Below, piece after piece: positions 38,902 through 47,299 of a DNA stretch of 64,000 bases. The stretch spans positions 1 to 64,000 of IMG/VR virus record IMGVR_UViG_3300017763_000006; one strand, given 5' to 3'. A program made the translations under genes and the position numbers. The DNA comes from a virus. Under the pieces are notes generated by a model that had not been told where the DNA came from, did not search any database, and was given only the letters and a program-made list of their open reading frames with translations. The stretch's first letter is position 1; every line of letters begins with the position of its first letter.

Positions 38902-40461
38902 ATGGAATATAATGACAAAAAAACTTGGCAGCTTTTTGAAGAAGGTAAAACAAAAGGTGTCTTTCAGCTAGAAAGTAACCTTGGTAAATCTTGGTCGAAG
39001 AAACTTGCTCCAAATAATATTGAAGAGTTATCAGCTTTAATTGCGATTATTCGCCCCGGATGCTTAAAAGCATTTGTTGATGGTAAATCTATGACTCAAC
39101 ATTTTATTGATCGTAAGCATGGTCGTGAAGAGGTAACATATTTGCACGAATCATTGGAAGAGGTATTATTGCCTACGTATGGAGTGCTAGTATACCAAGA
39201 ACAATCCATGCGTATTGCTCAAAAAATAGCTGGCTTCAATCTTGAAGAAGCAGATGAATTACGAAAAGCTATTGGTAAGAAGAAAGCAGACCTTATGGCT
39301 AAAGTTAAAAAGAAATTTATAGCTGGAGCTAAGAGAGTCAAAATTGTGAACAAGGAAGAGGCAGAACAAATATTTGGATGGATTCAAGCTTCAGCTAGAT
39401 ACGCATTCAACAAGTCACATAGTATATCTTATGCTGTCTGTTCATACTGGAGCGCATACGAAAAGGCTCATAACACAGAGGCTTTTTTTCTGTCTTATTT
39501 GTATTACGCCAATGAAAAGCAAGATCCTCACCAAGAAGTATATGAGTTAATATCAGAAGCAAAGCTTTTTGACATACAAGCTAGAACACCAAGCCTAATT
39601 AATTTTGAAAATAAGTTCAATGTTAGGAATCATAAAATTTACTTTGGGATTAAAGACATTAAATCGTTGACAGGTAAAACTGGAGACAAAGCTATGAGTG
39701 CGATAAAAGAAGCTGAAGAAGATATGAATAAAGATATCTCTAAATTTACATGGATTGAGATACTACTATTTTTTGGCTCAAAAGTTAGTTCTACAGCCTT
39801 CAAAGCGTTAGCTTCCATAGGGTTCTTTAGAGACTTTAATGGTAAAGTATCTAGAAATAAAGCTTTGTATGATTACGAGATTTATAGAATTTTGACCAAG
39901 GCAGAACAGAAATGGCTTCAAAATAATTATCAAGATAAAAAGTGGACAAATTTAATTGACGCACTTACCGATTTAGCCCCAACCAAAAAACAGGGAGGTG
40001 GCACTAGCAAGATAGAAAGAAAACAGCTAGTAGAGAATGAAATACAACTGCTCATAGATCCACCATACGACTTGGAAGATGATGCAGCTTGGATTATTGA
40101 TCAAGAGACTAGGCTGTTAGGATGTCCAGTAACAATGACTAGAATAGAACGGTCGGACACATCTGCCGCCAATACCACATGCAAAGAAATTGTCAATGGA
40201 AAGAAAGGCAAAAACTTGTGCGTAGCAGCTAACATACAGAGACTAGCTGAGTATAAAATCAAAAAGGGCGAATCAAAAGGCCAAAACATGGCATTTTTAA
40301 CAATAGAAGATGACACCTGCATACTGGACAGTGTTGTAGTATTCCCCAGAATAAAAGAAAAGTATAAATATATATTATATGAGGGGAACAATTTAATATT
40401 CTGCGGCTATGTTAATAAAAATGATTCCTCGTTGATTGTGGAAAATGTTCACGAAGTTTAG
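38902..40461 (+). CDS. dnaE: DNA polymerase III alpha, C-terminal half (fingers, OB)
   Basis: 519 aa continuing the polymerase. It starts 'NDKKTWQLFEEGKTKGVFQLES', where DnaE has its conserved GVFQLES, then 'ALIAIIRPGCL', 'HFIDRKHGREEVTYLHESLEEVLLPTYGVLVYQEQSMRIAQKIAGF', 'ADELRKAIGKKK' and 'FNKSHSISYAVCSYWSAYEKAH'. The C-terminal third (about 420-519, 'NLCVAANIQRLAEYKIKKGESKGQNMAFLTIEDDT') is an OB-type domain. The ATG follows the previous TAG with no ribosome site, so it depends on coupling. No split-intein C fragment precedes the host sequence. Confidence 0.9.
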   Translation: MEYNDKKTWQLFEEGKTKGVFQLESNLGKSWSKKLAPNNIEELSALIAIIRPGCLKAFVDGKSMTQHFIDRKHGREEVTYLHESLEEVLLPTYGVLVYQEQSMRIAQKIAGFNLEEADELRKAIGKKKADLMAKVKKKFIAGAKRVKIVNKEEAEQIFGWIQASARYAFNKSHSISYAVCSYWSAYEKAHNTEAFFLSYLYYANEKQDPHQEVYELISEAKLFDIQARTPSLINFENKFNVRNHKIYFGIKDIKSLTGKTGDKAMSAIKEAEEDMNKDISKFTWIEILLFFGSKVSSTAFKALASIGFFRDFNGKVSRNKALYDYEIYRILTKAEQKWLQNNYQDKKWTNLIDALTDLAPTKKQGGGTSKIERKQLVENEIQLLIDPPYDLEDDAAWIIDQETRLLGCPVTMTRIERSDTSAANTTCKEIVNGKKGKNLCVAANIQRLAEYKIKKGESKGQNMAFLTIEDDTCILDSVVVFPRIKEKYKYILYEGNNLIFCGYVNKNDSSLIVENVHEV

Positions 40462-40490
40462 TTGTGTTTTATTGCTGTTTTAGCTAATAT
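40462..40490 (+). promoter_or_regulatory. Weak candidate promoter before second SSB gene
   Basis: TTGTGT (40462-40467), 17 bases, then TAATAT (40485-40490) gives a weak sigma70-like match right after the polymerase stop. It might boost the SSB-like gene and the following glycan cluster. No terminator separates polymerase from it, so read-through is also likely. Confidence 0.35.
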
Positions 40491-40508
40491 ACAAAGATAG
40501 GAGAAAAT

Positions 40509-40841
40509 ATGAATAATTGTTGTTTTACGGGTTATCTTGTTGAAAATCCTAGAGCTAGGCATGTAAACAATGTCTTGTTGGTAGAATTTACAATGGTAAT
40601 TTATAACTATAGAAGGACCAAATCTACTGGAGAAAAAAGCAGAATACCTACGTACATTGTGTGTGAAGCTTGGCACACGGGCGCAGAGACAATAGAAAAG
40701 TTTGCAACTAAAGGAACTAAGATGACAGTTCAGGCCACAGCTAAAAATATAGACAAGGACCACGATGATATAATTTTTAGAATTAGCGAATTTGATATTT
40801 GTAAAAACGAAGATTTTGACGATTGGACGGATTTGCAATGA
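40509..40841 (+). CDS. Second SSB-like OB-fold protein
   Basis: A 110-aa protein with the SSB strand order: 'CCFTGYLVENPRARHVNNVLLVEFTMVIYN', 'SRIPTYIVCEAWHTGAETIEKFATKGTKMTVQATAKNI' and a final beta strand 'IIFRISEFDIC'. It lacks the long tail of classic SSB but ends acidic (NEDFDDWTDLQ). AGGAG precedes ATG. Lying next to the polymerase, it may act at the fork or coat a special intermediate. It differs strongly from the SSB at 5909. Confidence 0.72.
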   Translation: MNNCCFTGYLVENPRARHVNNVLLVEFTMVIYNYRRTKSTGEKSRIPTYIVCEAWHTGAETIEKFATKGTKMTVQATAKNIDKDHDDIIFRISEFDICKNEDFDDWTDLQ

Positions 40842-42493
40842 GAAAGAAAAAGATTCTTTTCTGTAGTGAAGCAACATTCTTAAATACTGGTTACGCAACA
40901 TACACCAGAGAAATCATGAATTATCTTCATAGCACCGGAAAATACGAATTAGCAGAATTAGGATCGTATGGAGAACAGGATGATCCGAGAGCTAGAAATA
41001 TACCGTGGACGTATTTTTCAGCCATGCTTCCTAAAGATCCTAGCCAAAGGGAACAAGAAATATTTAAATCTAAATATACCATGCAGTTTGGAGAGTATGC
41101 ATTTAAAGATGTATGTTTACAATTCCGTCCAGATATAGTGTGCGACATAAGAGACTTCTGGATGTTAGAATTTCAGGAAAGATCTCCATACAGAAAATTT
41201 TATAAGTGGTGCATAATGCCAACGGTTGACGCAGAACCACAAGCCACTCAGTGGATACAAACATATAGTTCTGCTGATGCTTGTTTAACTTACTCTGATT
41301 GGTCTGGAGAGTTATTAAAAAGGCAAAGCGATGGAGCAATAAATTATATAGGATCTGCACCTCCATCTGCACACTCAGCTTACTCAGTAATAAAAGACAA
41401 GAAAGAGTGCAGAAAAGAACTGGGATTACCAGAAAACGCAAAGATTATTGGCACTGTAATGAGAAATCAAAGGAGAAAATTATATCCTGATTTATTTAAA
41501 ACCTTCAAAATGATTTTAGAAACTGTTCCAGATCCAGAAAATTATTTGCTATATTGTCATACTAGTTTTCCAGACATGGGATGGGATTTGCCAGAACTAA
41601 TGATTAAAGAGGGCATAGCTTCAAAAGTAATTTTTACTTATATATGCATAGAAACAAAAAAAACATATTCCACATTCTTTGCTGGTCCTACTTCTATTTC
41701 TCCGTTTACCAATAAAATGTCAGGAGTAATAGCTAGCGTACAACAAGGTGCTTCGTATGATAGCTTATCAACAATCATGTCCTCTTTCGATCTTTATGTC
41801 CAGTATGCTAATTCTGAAGGTTTTGGATTGCCACAAGTTGAAGCTGCTGCGTGTGGTGTTCCAGTAGCTGCCGTAGACTATTCTGCAATGCATAGCGTAA
41901 TAAATCAGCTTGGAGGATTATCTTTAAAAACTAAGGCTCTATACAAAGAAATGGAAACTGGCTGCATGAGGGCTGTTCCAGACAATGAATATGCCGCAGA
42001 AGAAATATGCAAGTTTTTTAAACTAAGCGAAGATATTAGAAAAAACACAGGTAAAGATATTAAGCAAAATTTTCTTAAACATTTTCAATGGGACAAAAGC
42101 GGTCAGGTCTGGGAGAAATACTTCGATTCTGTAGAGATAGAACCAGATGAAAAAACGTGGTTATCTCAGCCAGATATACAAAGACCCGCAGCTAAACCAG
42201 AAGAATCAGAATTTAATAGTGTTACAGAAATGACTAACTTTTTAATAGACGAAGTTTTGCGTCAACCAGAACACAAAAATTCTTTTTTCAGTCTCAGGCT
42301 CAGAAGAGATTTACTTTATAGATTTTCAACTAGTGCTGTCGATGGAATATATATGAACGATAGCTCAATGGTTGGAGACCCTAGCAAAAAAGCAAACTTA
42401 TTTAATTTTGATAAAGCATACGAAATAATGAAGAATAGAAGACTAGAAATTAATATGTATGAAGACATAAGGAAAAGGGCGTTTAATCTATGA
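40838..42493 (+). CDS. Glycosyltransferase GT4, long form
   Basis: A 551-aa GT-B enzyme starting at ATG 40838 in an ATGA overlap. 'KILFCSEATFLNTGYATYTREIMNYL' is the N-terminal glycine-loop region, 'YIGSAPPSAHSAYSVIKDKKECRKELGLPENAKIIGTVMRNQRRKLYPDLF' the interdomain link, and 'NSEGFGLPQVEAAACGVPVAAVDYSAM' the EX7E motif. The last 130 residues form an extra helical domain (TEMTNFLIDEVLRQPEHKNSFF). First gene of the eight-gene glycan cluster. Confidence 0.8.
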   Translation: MRKKKILFCSEATFLNTGYATYTREIMNYLHSTGKYELAELGSYGEQDDPRARNIPWTYFSAMLPKDPSQREQEIFKSKYTMQFGEYAFKDVCLQFRPDIVCDIRDFWMLEFQERSPYRKFYKWCIMPTVDAEPQATQWIQTYSSADACLTYSDWSGELLKRQSDGAINYIGSAPPSAHSAYSVIKDKKECRKELGLPENAKIIGTVMRNQRRKLYPDLFKTFKMILETVPDPENYLLYCHTSFPDMGWDLPELMIKEGIASKVIFTYICIETKKTYSTFFAGPTSISPFTNKMSGVIASVQQGASYDSLSTIMSSFDLYVQYANSEGFGLPQVEAAACGVPVAAVDYSAMHSVINQLGGLSLKTKALYKEMETGCMRAVPDNEYAAEEICKFFKLSEDIRKNTGKDIKQNFLKHFQWDKSGQVWEKYFDSVEIEPDEKTWLSQPDIQRPAAKPEESEFNSVTEMTNFLIDEVLRQPEHKNSFFSLRLRRDLLYRFSTSAVDGIYMNDSSMVGDPSKKANLFNFDKAYEIMKNRRLEINMYEDIRKRAFNL

Positions 42494-43599
42494 AAATCTT
42501 ATATATTGCACACTACAAAGAGTCATCTGGATGGTCTAATGCCGCTATACAAAATGTATTAGCACTACGCAGCGCTGGCTTAGACGTTGTATGTAGAGAC
42601 ATAAAGCTAACGAATAAAGAACATACTCCCGATCCAGTAATAGAGGAATTAGAGCGTAAAGACCTGAAGGGCGTTACCGATTGCATACAACACGTATTGC
42701 CTCACCACATATGCGGAACTGAAAAATTTTCAGGTAAAAATATTTCTCATTACGTGGCTGAGTCTATGTTTACTCAAAAAAATACTTGGCACACATTTTT
42801 AGATTTAACAGATGAAGTGTGGGTTCCGAACGATACTCTAAAAGAAAATACCAAACAATTTGTCAATAAACCAGTACATACTATTCCATATGCTTTTGAT
42901 ACATCTGTTTATCAAAAAGAATACCAAAAAATAGATTTAGACCATCATAACAGCTCATTTAAGTTTTATACTATAGCTGATATTAACGAACGAAAAAATA
43001 TTAAATCAATAATAAGGTGCTACTATCATACGTTTAAATTTTATGAAAATACCGTACTAATACTTAAGATATCCAAATACGGAGTTCCAGAAGAAACCTT
43101 GAGGCAATCTATAGGTCAAATGTGCCAAGAGATACAAAATGAAATGAGGATGTATAAAGACGTTGGAAGATATCCACCTATTAGAATTTTTTGTGAACGA
43201 GTACCAACGGACACTATATATTCAATTCACCGAAGCTGTGATTGTTTCGTTGGCGTTTCACATGGGGAAGGTTGGTCTATACCAGCATTTGACGCTATGT
43301 GCTTTGGGAACAAGCCAATATGCAGCGACGAAGGTGGGCCAAAAATGTTTATAGATAAAAATGATAAGACTTCAGGATCATTGATTTCTGGATCTTACAG
43401 TATATGCAATCAATCTGACAGTGCTTTTGCGCATATATTTACTGGATCAGAATTCTGGTTTTCTCCTAGCGAGAAAAAGGTTTGTGAAACAATGAGAGAA
43501 AGATATAATAATCGTGAACGACACAAATCACCTTGGGAATTAGGTAAAAAATATTCTCACAAAGTTGTAGGACAACAAATGGAAGAGCTTTTAAAATGA
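42490..43599 (+). CDS. Glycosyltransferase GT4
   Basis: A 369-aa GT-B enzyme: 'ILYIAHYKESSGWSNAAIQNVLALRSAGLDVVCRDI' (N-terminal nucleotide/acceptor loop), 'HTIPYAFDTSVYQ' and 'FKFYTIADINERKNIKSIIRCYYHTF' (C-domain start), and 'GVSHGEGWSIPAFDAMCFGNKPICSDEGG' as the donor motif, with Glu then Ala where EX7E has its second Glu. This is similar to the 40838 and 7956 genes. ATGA overlaps both neighbours. Confidence 0.78.
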   Translation: MKILYIAHYKESSGWSNAAIQNVLALRSAGLDVVCRDIKLTNKEHTPDPVIEELERKDLKGVTDCIQHVLPHHICGTEKFSGKNISHYVAESMFTQKNTWHTFLDLTDEVWVPNDTLKENTKQFVNKPVHTIPYAFDTSVYQKEYQKIDLDHHNSSFKFYTIADINERKNIKSIIRCYYHTFKFYENTVLILKISKYGVPEETLRQSIGQMCQEIQNEMRMYKDVGRYPPIRIFCERVPTDTIYSIHRSCDCFVGVSHGEGWSIPAFDAMCFGNKPICSDEGGPKMFIDKNDKTSGSLISGSYSICNQSDSAFAHIFTGSEFWFSPSEKKVCETMRERYNNRERHKSPWELGKKYSHKVVGQQMEELLK

Positions 43600-44081
43600 A
43601 AACATTACAACTATTTATGTCTGATGTTAACTTGGATAACAATAATATACTCGTAATAGGACAGGGCGTTCTATCTAATGAAATTATGGAGACCAATCAT
43701 AATTTTTACATAATGACAGAAGAAAAAATAGATAACCCGTTTGAAAATTTACATCAAATAACATCTGGGCAAATACCTACTTCTATTGGCTTTGATCTTA
43801 TCATAATGCAAGATTTTAATGAACAATCTTTAAGAATTCAAGAGGGTGTGTCCAAAAGACTTAATGTGCCAACAGTCAGATTATACAGAGATGGACCACC
43901 AGAATCTGTAAATCCTCAAAATAAAGAAATCTTTAAAAGATTCTCTGGTGATATTAATGTATTTTTTGACATTCTTAACTACCAAAGGTGGATAGTAAAT
44001 CCAGAAGCTACAACAGAAATAATGACAGACGAAACGTCCAGCAAATGGAATGAAGTTTTTCAATTAGTACGTAAAGGATAA
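43596..44081 (+). CDS. Hypothetical cluster protein, 161 aa
   Basis: An alpha/beta protein: 'NILVIGQGVLSNEIMETNHNFYIMTE', 'FDLIIMQDFNEQSLRIQEGVSKRLNVPTVRLYRDGPPESVNP', 'GDINVFFDILNYQRWIVN'. The pattern resembles the N-terminal half of a GT-B glycosyltransferase without its donor domain. It may be a partner subunit of its neighbours. ATGA overlap upstream; the next gene follows after three bases. Confidence 0.55.
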   Translation: MKTLQLFMSDVNLDNNNILVIGQGVLSNEIMETNHNFYIMTEEKIDNPFENLHQITSGQIPTSIGFDLIIMQDFNEQSLRIQEGVSKRLNVPTVRLYRDGPPESVNPQNKEIFKRFSGDINVFFDILNYQRWIVNPEATTEIMTDETSSKWNEVFQLVRKG

Positions 44082-44084
44082 AAT

Positions 44085-44504
44085 ATGAATTTAAATATAA
44101 CATGGGACGAAAAACACGATATAGACAATTACATCAATATTCATGTCAGTGAAAACGACTATTTAGAAAAAATAAAGAAAATACCAGACGCTGGCTGCAA
44201 AGTAATTCATGTGTCAGAAGGGGCTTATTTACTAGATTATAAGAGTGTTTTTGAATTATTGCAAATGTGCGTAACAAAACTAAGAATGAACGGAAGAATT
44301 TCTATATCTGTATTTAATTTTGATTTAATATGCGCTGATTATATTGGCGGCTCGTTAGAATCGGAAGTTCTTAGTCGATATTTATCAAATATGAATAGCA
44401 ATGTAAGATATGACGAAGTAAGTCGAATTTTTTATCAAAATAATATCAAACTACAAGGCATAGATAGAGCAGAATACTATCAAGTGCTACACGGAAGTAG
44501 ATAA
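44085..44504 (+). CDS. Methyltransferase-fold-like protein, 139 aa
   Basis: 'CKVIHVSEGAYLLDYKSVFELLQMCVTKLRMNGRISISVFNFDLICADYIGG' resembles the C-terminal part of a Methyltransf_11 protein (product strand after 'lrpgG'), but no SAM-binding motif I is present, so it is likely degenerate or non-catalytic. AAAGGA precedes ATG. It probably has a structural or accessory role in the glycan cluster. Confidence 0.5.
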   Translation: MNLNITWDEKHDIDNYINIHVSENDYLEKIKKIPDAGCKVIHVSEGAYLLDYKSVFELLQMCVTKLRMNGRISISVFNFDLICADYIGGSLESEVLSRYLSNMNSNVRYDEVSRIFYQNNIKLQGIDRAEYYQVLHGSR

Positions 44505-44505
44505 T

Positions 44506-45258
44506 ATGAGAAGATCTAAGTGTGTTACTACAACAAAAAAAACAAGAAGAAGTAGAAAGTATGATGACTTTATTACTATAGTCTTGTTGCACGATCAAAT
44601 AATTAACAGAATGAGGTGTCACGAACCCATATGTTTTATTGAGCTTAATGATCAACAAAAATTAATAGACAAACAAATACAAGCAATAAACAGCAGATTT
44701 AAAAACTATGAGCTAATTATATCTATAGGTAATTATGCAGATAAAATCTATGATCATATAAAAAAGAAACATAAAAACAAATCCATAAGACTCATAGAAA
44801 ATATGAATTATATGGACACTAATTCCTGCGAAAGTATTAGGCTTTGCATCCACAATACAAATAACGACAAAATACTTGTTATAGACGGAAATTTATGTTT
44901 TAACGACAAAGTGTTTGACAACTTAGATTTTAACAAATCGTTTGCCTTGGTAAATAAAAACAATGAAGAGAGTTTAGAAATTGGAGTAAATGTACACAAC
45001 GAAAAGATACAATTTTTGTGCTATGGAGCTAGTCAAAAGTGGTCTGAAATATTCTTTTTAAAGGGTAGTAAAATAATACTTGATTTAGAAAGCACACTAA
45101 ACAAAAAATCTTTTAAGAAAAAATTCTGGTTTGAGGCTATAAATGAATTAGTAGCCAACCACAACATTGCTGGATTTATAAACAAAAGTGAAATACTTAA
45201 AATAAAAAATATTAAAACATACAATATAGCTAGGAGACAAAATGAAATTCTTGATTGA
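44506..45258 (+). CDS. GT-A-like or nucleotidyltransferase-like protein, 250 aa
   Basis: 'DFITIVLLHDQIINR' then 'LIDKQIQAINSRFKNYELIISIGNYADKIYDHI' and 'NDKILVIDGNLCFNDKVFDNLDF' follow the order of sugar-nucleotide-binding GT-A folds, with 'IDGNLCF' near the metal site, but without a clean DxD. A basic N-terminus (SKCVTTTKKTRRSRKYD) is added. It may be a divergent glycosyltransferase or a sugar nucleotidyltransferase. It is part of the cluster and overlaps the next gene. Confidence 0.55.
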   Translation: MRRSKCVTTTKKTRRSRKYDDFITIVLLHDQIINRMRCHEPICFIELNDQQKLIDKQIQAINSRFKNYELIISIGNYADKIYDHIKKKHKNKSIRLIENMNYMDTNSCESIRLCIHNTNNDKILVIDGNLCFNDKVFDNLDFNKSFALVNKNNEESLEIGVNVHNEKIQFLCYGASQKWSEIFFLKGSKIILDLESTLNKKSFKKKFWFEAINELVANHNIAGFINKSEILKIKNIKTYNIARRQNEILD

Positions 45259-46111
45259 CTCATATAGCAACCCAGTAAATAGTACGCAATCTATGTATTT
45301 TCACCATCATATAAATGCGATGGAAGAACATGAGTCTTACATAACAAGCCCGTCTTTGCCGCTTTTTGACACTCTTGACGCATTTGGCCCTGACGTATAC
45401 ATAACATCTGCTAAGACTTTAAGATGGGACTATGTAGAATATATCAAAGATACCGGGTCAGAAATTAAGACATTTATAAGCCTTGATGATACTAAATTAG
45501 GTAATATACATAGTGTGGTAGAAACTTTAAAAGAAAACAATATTAAAGCAAGGTTTTTCTTAAACGGAAGTACGCAGATTGGATTAAAATCTTTAAAAAT
45601 TTCTACTATTCCAATTCTTCCAGCTATAGATAGCAATTTAAATATTTACTTTAATGAGTCTCAAAGATACCAGTGGAAAAATAAAATAGATTATCTTATA
45701 GTTTCTAGCTCTGTTGAGAATTTGCACATACCATCGTCTATAGGGAATAATAGCACCTTTCATATATATTCTTCAGATGGCAAGGGAGATTTGCTTGAAA
45801 CAATAGTGACTTGCAATAACGAATTATTTCATAATTACCATAATATTATTTTCGACAATTTAGATTTAGGTGTAAGCCAAATGTTTTTACAAGCTATAAT
45901 TAGCGGAACTCCAACGTATTATTTTGATCCCAACGGTAATCATGATGAAATGTTATCTAGGATACTAAAAACTGAGCAAACATTAAATTGGTTAGATAAA
46001 TCTAAAGTTACCGATTTTTCAGACATAAGAAAACACATTCAAGAAAAACACAAATCAGAAAATAGAGTCAAATCACTACTTTCGCAACTACCACAGGTGT
46101 GCCATGCTTAA
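45242..46111 (+). CDS. Putative GT-B glycosyltransferase, divergent
   Basis: A 289-aa protein opening 'KFLIDSYSNPVNSTQSMYFHHHINAME' (similar to GT-B acceptor loops), then 'FGPDVYITSAKTLRWDYVEYIKDTG', and near the end 'LDLGVSQMFLQAIISGTPTYYFDPNGNHDEML', the position of a GT-B donor-site helix (A-x-x-x-G-x-P). The EX7E Glu is absent. AGGAG precedes ATG. Probably a distant family member or scaffold. Confidence 0.55.
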   Translation: MKFLIDSYSNPVNSTQSMYFHHHINAMEEHESYITSPSLPLFDTLDAFGPDVYITSAKTLRWDYVEYIKDTGSEIKTFISLDDTKLGNIHSVVETLKENNIKARFFLNGSTQIGLKSLKISTIPILPAIDSNLNIYFNESQRYQWKNKIDYLIVSSSVENLHIPSSIGNNSTFHIYSSDGKGDLLETIVTCNNELFHNYHNIIFDNLDLGVSQMFLQAIISGTPTYYFDPNGNHDEMLSRILKTEQTLNWLDKSKVTDFSDIRKHIQEKHKSENRVKSLLSQLPQVCHA

Positions 46112-46853
46112 ACAAGATAGAATACAAGTGCATATGCACCTATATTATAAAGATCCATCTATTTATTTGATGGACAAAATAAGACAGAAATGGGATGGAA
46201 GAGTTAATATATCCTTAAACGACGATGGAGAAGCTAATGATACAATTGTAGAATATGCACAAAAAATATTTCCAGAAGTGCGTACCGTTACAACTCCAAA
46301 CTTAGGAAATGATCAAATAGGTTTTAAAAAATCTATCGCCACAAACAAAGAGTCTGGCAAAGATTGGATATTTTATGTTCATGACAAATCTCAAGATAAA
46401 CAGAAATGGGTAGATGACATAGTAGACCCAATAATAAATCAAGAAGAAGTAGTAGATGAATTAATAGAAAAAGACGAATATGGAATTATATCATCTGCTA
46501 AAAGATGTAACAAAATATTTGATGAAGAATATCTTATAGAATTTAGTAAAAAATGCAAGCTTTCAGAAAAGAATTTAGTTGTAGGGTCAAGACATACTCT
46601 TGTGTGGTTAAGAGAATTACAATACATATTGTACGATATTCATGGGTTCATAGATAGAAAAAATATCAATTTTCAGTTTACTGCTGGAACTATGTTTCTA
46701 ATTAACGAAGATATCGTCAAGCTGTCACATGATTGTATACATGAAAATTATTTTGAAAAACAATACAGACCAGATGGAAAAGTCGAACACGCATTAGAGA
46801 GATTTTATTATTATGTTTCAGCGTGTCTTCGTAAAAAAATAATGTTTATATAA
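46104..46853 (+). CDS. Rhamnan synthesis F (RgpF)-like protein
   Basis: A 249-aa protein with 'IQVHMHLYYKDPSIYLMDKIRQKWDG' at the N-terminus, 'VRTVTTPNLGNDQIGFKKSIA' where RgpF has an N-x-G-x-D-x-x-x-F segment, 'DWIFYVHDKSQDKQKW' in place of the 'HxK' region, and 'FTAGTMFLINEDIVKL' near the end (G-x-M-F/W motif). RgpF-type enzymes transfer deoxy-sugars in streptococcal and O-antigen polysaccharides. It supports a polysaccharide-like product for the cluster. Confidence 0.68.
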   Translation: MLKQDRIQVHMHLYYKDPSIYLMDKIRQKWDGRVNISLNDDGEANDTIVEYAQKIFPEVRTVTTPNLGNDQIGFKKSIATNKESGKDWIFYVHDKSQDKQKWVDDIVDPIINQEEVVDELIEKDEYGIISSAKRCNKIFDEEYLIEFSKKCKLSEKNLVVGSRHTLVWLRELQYILYDIHGFIDRKNINFQFTAGTMFLINEDIVKLSHDCIHENYFEKQYRPDGKVEHALERFYYYVSACLRKKIMFI

Positions 46854-46863
46854 GGAAACAAAA

Positions 46864-47292
46864 ATGAAAAATTTAGCAATTATTATTGGTGATTCTGGAG
46901 TAGACATAAAAGGCATGAATACTCTTATTAGTATAATTTTAAAACACTGCGATGTTGATAATTTGTCTATTTTTTCTGATCAAATAATAGGTAATTTACC
47001 TTGTTCTAAATTTTGTTTTGCCGAAGTAGTGTCTTTTCAGGGTGAGATAATCGCATTTACTGTAAACGACGTATTAAGTATTTTAAAAATGCATCCTAAT
47101 AAAAAACCATTATTCTTGTTTGACAAGCAGAATAGAGGGAATATGATAGAATTTATGAAGTTGTTAGATAATATTAAATTAACTATAATATCAGAAGAGT
47201 GCCAAGAACTTGCATTAGAGTGTTATCGTATTACATCACAAACGCCAAAAACTCTATTACAAGCTTTAGGTATAAAAAAGGAGATAACTTGA
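46864..47292 (+). CDS. Hypothetical cluster protein, 142 aa
   Basis: 'KNLAIIIGDSGVDIKGMNTLISIILKHCDVDNLSIFSDQI' and 'HPNKKPLFLFDKQNRGNMIEFMKLLDNIKLTIISEECQELA' suggest an alternating alpha/beta fold. No catalytic motif is visible. AAGGA lies upstream. Last gene of the glycan cluster and the one preceding the homing endonuclease. Confidence 0.55.
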   Translation: MKNLAIIIGDSGVDIKGMNTLISIILKHCDVDNLSIFSDQIIGNLPCSKFCFAEVVSFQGEIIAFTVNDVLSILKMHPNKKPLFLFDKQNRGNMIEFMKLLDNIKLTIISEECQELALECYRITSQTPKTLLQALGIKKEIT

Positions 47293-47299
47293 TAATAAT

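Noticed and set aside
37660-38960. Split intein joining the polymerase halves
   Set aside because: The first half ends soon after KFDVLG without an intein N-domain, and the second begins about 15 residues before GVFQLES with no intein C-fragment.
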